DNA of 64,000 nucleotides from Tetrastigma voinierianum (lineage: Eukaryota; Streptophyta; Magnoliopsida; Vitales; Vitaceae): positions 1,672,436-1,736,435 of the forward strand of contig JAEQBH010000986.1 of assembly GCA_016808115.1 (NCBI GenBank), read 5' to 3'. The notes under the pieces are model-generated. The model saw nothing but the letters and a program-made list of their open reading frames with translations. It did no database searches and was not told where the DNA came from. The position numbers and the translations under genes were made by a program. The first letter of the stretch is position 1; each line of letters begins with the position of its first letter. Shown here piece after piece: positions 60,291 to 64,000 of this stretch.

Positions 60291-60744
60291 AAAAATCATA
60301 ATACCGTAGTCACTGACTATGACATTGCTAATGTGTACCGATATGGCTAAGACGTACTATTTTGGACATTATTTTGATTTTTGATTTATTTTAATAATTT
60401 TAAAAAAAAATTATATATGTACAAAACTCTAAGAATCATATGTTTGAAACATGAGGTTGATTGATTTATTTATTATTAATAAATTTGGTGCGTATTGACC
60501 ACGTCTGTGGGCTAACTTTCTGCCCATTATTTTTTGAACTTATATTATAGCAAGAGAAACATGGCAAGTTTTATGCTTTAAAATATTGCACAAAGAGATG
60601 ACGTAGGAAGTCCTCTCCCACCAACTCTGTGGACTTTTAATTAAATTTCTGTAGAGTAATTGACTTATCTTTTTAGTTAAGAATAATAATAAATTTAACA
60701 TTCAAGAAAAAAAAAAAAAATAATAAATTTATCAAATGTATGCA

Positions 60745-61240
60745 TGCTTAAATTGGAAAAACAATTTTCGTGATTTTTTTACATATATCTAAGTTTTTAT
60801 ATATATTTTTCGTGATTTAATCATCGTCTTGATGCGTATATGATTGTCGTCGTTTTTATGCATATGTGGTTGTCATCGTCTTTATATGATGGATGGTTAT
60901 ATCATCTCAGTACGATAGTTTGAGTTTCATCGTCGTGATACGAAGTTTATTTGTGTTTGAGCAATTCCAATGAACAAAATATATAGATTAGATACAAAAA
61001 ATCAAATTTATGGTCGTCAGTATACTGTAAAACTGGAATCAAAGATATTCTAATCATAATAATAATATCAAATGTATATACTCAACTATAAAATATATAG
61101 GTTTTGAGTCATTTTATTATATTATTAACTTGAATATTATTTCATATTTTATGATTTTTAATAATTTTGATTTCATGTTTATATCGATATATTACTAATT
61201 GAAATCAATGAAATTATTTTTATTTTCAAAAAATGACTTT
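60745..61240 (+). repeat. A-tailed ~500-bp repeat family, copy 5
   Basis: It shares CTAAGTTTTTATATATATTTTTCGTGATTTAATCATCGTCTT, GTCAGTATACTGTAAAACTGGA, AAATATATAGG, TTATTAACTT and TTTCATGTTTATATCGAT, and ends in TTTTCAAAAAATGA. It is closest by eye to copy 3. Confidence 0.55.
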
Positions 61241-61412
61241 TACTCACAAGTAAAATAATGTCACGATGTAAAATATGTATGGTACGAATTGTTCAAGGCC
61301 TTTACATTTTAAGGTCGGTGGGTGGTGATGCGATCTCTGAGAAATAACATTAGGGACACATGAGAAAAAAGACACGAGGGAGGCTGAGGTCGGTAACATC
61401 GACTTTAATATA

Positions 61413-61432
61413 TATATATATATATATATATT
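61413..61432. repeat. (TA)n microsatellite
   Basis: A short TA run within 61409-61445. Confidence 0.8.
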
Positions 61433-63930
61433 TATTTATATATTCGACTAATTAAACATGAGGGTACAGTGTGAATATAAAGGTCTAACAAATATTTTCC
61501 AAAGTGGGTCCAACAAAATTAATTAAAAAAAGTGACTGATCGGTGAACTTGAACTATGAGGTGTAAATTGTCATATTCATATAAAGTTGTTATGAAGTTC
61601 TTAAAGTAAGCTTTATATTGTTATTAACACCACCAACATAATTTGGAGGACATTTTTTTGTCATATTATCAAGGGTTGTGAATAAGTACATATACACACG
61701 AAAAGCATCAATACAGAGGTTAATCCTTATACAAATTAAGAAGAATCGTAAAAAAGATAAAACTTTATTATAAAATACAATCGGATCCACAAATTTCAAC
61801 TTCAAGATCATTGGTTAAGTTATAAGATACCTTAATCATCTCACCCATATGTTAGATGATGAAGGACTTCTTTTTACAAGCTTGGTCCACAAAATACTAA
61901 AAAACATTCAGAATGTTAGTTTTATATTTATTTCAATATAAAAAATACGAAAAAATAATAAACATAATGAGACGTAATTACAAATTTATTTCATTTTTAG
62001 TTATTTCATATTTATAAACAGAAGTCAAAACAAGTGAAATTAATTTAATAGTCTCTTGACTCCGCTCAATAGATTTCATCTAAGTATGGTTATTTTATTT
62101 GATTAGGAACTAAACATAACAGAACTTGTGTAATAACTCTTTGATTTATCTTGAGTGACCCTGTCTTGGGTTCTCATCAATAGAGCGACTCATGCTTTGA
62201 ACCAATTTATGGTGATATGTTTAGCCTGACTAACTTGTGTAATTAAAACTGTTATTTATAGTTAAGTCCAAGACCTCCTTATCTTAGAGCCCATCCACTT
62301 TCTTTATTGTTTATTTATTTATTTATTTTTTATATCACTTTCTTTATTGTTATTGATTATATTGATTAAATTATATGTGCCGCCAATATTGTTGCTTCTA
62401 GAAAATTATCTTTGGATCCATTACGGATGGTAGCTACCATCATTTTAACCTTTTAACTTTTTTTTTTCTAAAAGAAATCTAAAAGGTTTAAAACATTATA
62501 CTATCTTTCTTGAGTCTTTTTCTTAAATATTTTCTTTTTCTTTTTTTATTTCTATCAAACAAGAAATGTATAATTTTTGAGAAGTGGAAGTGAAGGGTCA
62601 TTGGCATTAATAATGAAATAATGATTAAAAGTCGTTGGAATAAGCCTGAATTTATATTTATTTATAGCAACGACCAATACCATAACTCTTATTAGTCTCG
62701 GCAAGTACTTCGCCACGTATTAAAGACGTGTCCAAAGTTATAGAAAGTGTGAGCACATTTATAGAATTTTGATTTTCGTATTTTCCGGTCTTTCTATATT
62801 TATATTTTTTATATTTGAGACACAGATCTTGAAGTTCTTATCTCTATACCCTTATGCATATTTTAACTGTGTTTTTAATCAATTAAGCTAGACATAATGG
62901 GTACTTGTCTTTTAGTCCTATTCACAACTTTTAATTATAATAAAAAGTTAATTTATATTTTAAAATTATAAAAGTTTTCTGAAATAAATAATTCTTTATT
63001 GATTCAAACTAATAATATGTAAATAAAAACATAGATTTCAAATCATCAAAAACAATAAAAAATGAAACAACATGTAAGTTATTAATAAAATAATAAAACT
63101 ATTTAAAGCCTATAATTTTAATAATAATAGAGTAACTATACTACTTATGGCTTCAATTATACAACATACTCACGATCATAATATGATTTTTTTACCTTTA
63201 TATAATCGAATATGTTTAACCAATTGGAATCGTCCGTATATAAATAAAATGTCGCAACAGGACCATATATTTACTTATAAAAAGCAAATAAAAGTAAAAT
63301 ACAATCATTTTAAAACTACCAATACTAATAAAAAAAATGCTATCATTTACTTATGAAAATAAAAGTAAAATTCATACTTAATAAGGTTATACAATTTATT
63401 TATAATTTTAACCCTATTACACCTCATTTTTCATTGTCTATCTAATCAATAACATGAAAGCTTGATGAACATAGGAAAACTATTGAAAACAATGTAATTG
63501 TCAAAATACTCCTTTCTTAAAAAAACAAAAAAAAATCATTTAATTTGTTGAATATGAATCCGAAATTCTATCCATCCCTATCGTTACATAGATAAATCCA
63601 AATCCTCACGATAAATCCATCCCACCTATTATTATCTGAGTCAAGCATCAAAGCTACAACTATATATGTCTCTTATTATTATTATTAATTCTAGAGGGAA
63701 ACGTGTAAGTTTGGTACACGTGAATTCGTCAACCATGCCCTCATTGCTGATATAAACCATTACCAACTCTCTTGAGAAAAAAAACATAGAAAAAATGGAT
63801 GATCCTGATCATAAGTCAATGTAAGATAAGAGAATGGGGAATTGACCCAAGTCATTGTGAAGCTGTATTTTTCCAAAGGGTCCCCTCGTATAGGACAGCC
63901 AAAACCCTAGCCCCACGCCCACAGGCCACA
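61433..63930. other. AT-rich intergenic stretch
   Basis: No gene or bounded repeat was recognised. A (TTA)n run lies near 63673-63688. Confidence 0.4.
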
Positions 63931-63935
63931 AATGA

Positions 63936-63954
63936 TGACGTGTTGGGTATAAAT
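63936..63954 (+). promoter_or_regulatory. Possible promoter at right edge
   Basis: TGACGTG (an as-1/ABRE-like ACGT core) at 63936-63942 is followed 5 bp later by TATAAAT at 63948-63954, in a stretch less AT-rich than its surroundings (63840-63940). Any gene would lie beyond the window. This is speculative. Confidence 0.3.
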
Positions 63955-64000
63955 TTTAATGGTAGGGCTTGAATTTATGTAAAGAAAAATAAATATACCT

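Larger units (their letters stand above)
58939..60417. mobile_element. 1.48-kb long-TIR element carrying a broken reading frame
   Basis: The left arm (TATAATTTTTTTTTAAATTA, AAAATCAAAATAATATCCAA) mirrors the reverse complement of the right arm (ATAATTTTTTTTTAAAATTA, AAAATCAAAATAATGTCCAA) over 60 bp or more. The arms are the same family as the element at 47268. The interior holds an 85-bp satellite and a minus-strand frame at 59542-60290. It could be a Mutator-like element that captured host sequence; target duplication was not resolved. Confidence 0.65.

Overview
The window looks like nuclear DNA of a dicot flowering plant. It is AT-rich, with GT-AG introns, Ty1/Copia retrotransposons, MITE-like elements and two WRKY group IIa genes. 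A cucurbit is possible, but nothing seen here proves the family.

Three host genes stand out. (1) 5770-11569 (+): a 13-exon synaptotagmin-5-like ER-plasma membrane tether (N-terminal membrane anchor, SMP domain, two C2 domains). All exons are in order and the protein would be about 560 aa, but its frame is broken at four or more places. (2) 12309-14068 (-): a WRKY group IIa gene, tail to tail with the first gene, also frame-broken and with an altered WRKYGQK heptapeptide. (3) 45161-46782 (-): an intact five-exon WRKY40-like gene of 313 aa. Its core promoter/leader region carries a fresh 94-bp tandem duplication that doubles a TATA-like stretch.

Almost everything else is mobile or repeated DNA. 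Copia-1 (1 to about 4.1 kb, +) runs off the left edge. From 15.5 to 28.2 kb lies an old tandem duplication. Unit 1 (15.5-24.4 kb) was later opened by Copia-2 (16619-20696, minus strand, TSD ATGTT) and differs by a 1.8-kb segment. Unit 2 (24.4-28.2 kb) was opened by a ~0.71-kb TIR element. Each unit preserves the empty site of the other's insertion. Copia-2 is rearranged: its gag zinc-knuckle/protease-start block lies inverted relative to its own pol. Copia-3 (about 34.3-39.7 kb, -) is the most complete element by domain content. Copia-4 (53533-58222, +) has both LTRs but no gag or protease.

Smaller units include a five-copy, same-orientation, A-tailed repeat family of about 500 bp, and a Tourist-like MITE with TAA duplications inside a 105-bp minisatellite. 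There is also a 1.03-kb TIR element at 51.1 kb, and two members of a long-TIR family (47.3 and 58.9-60.4 kb). The larger of these carries a broken Pro/Ser/Thr-rich reading frame and an 85-bp x3 satellite. No tRNA, rRNA, CRISPR or organelle-derived block was recognised.
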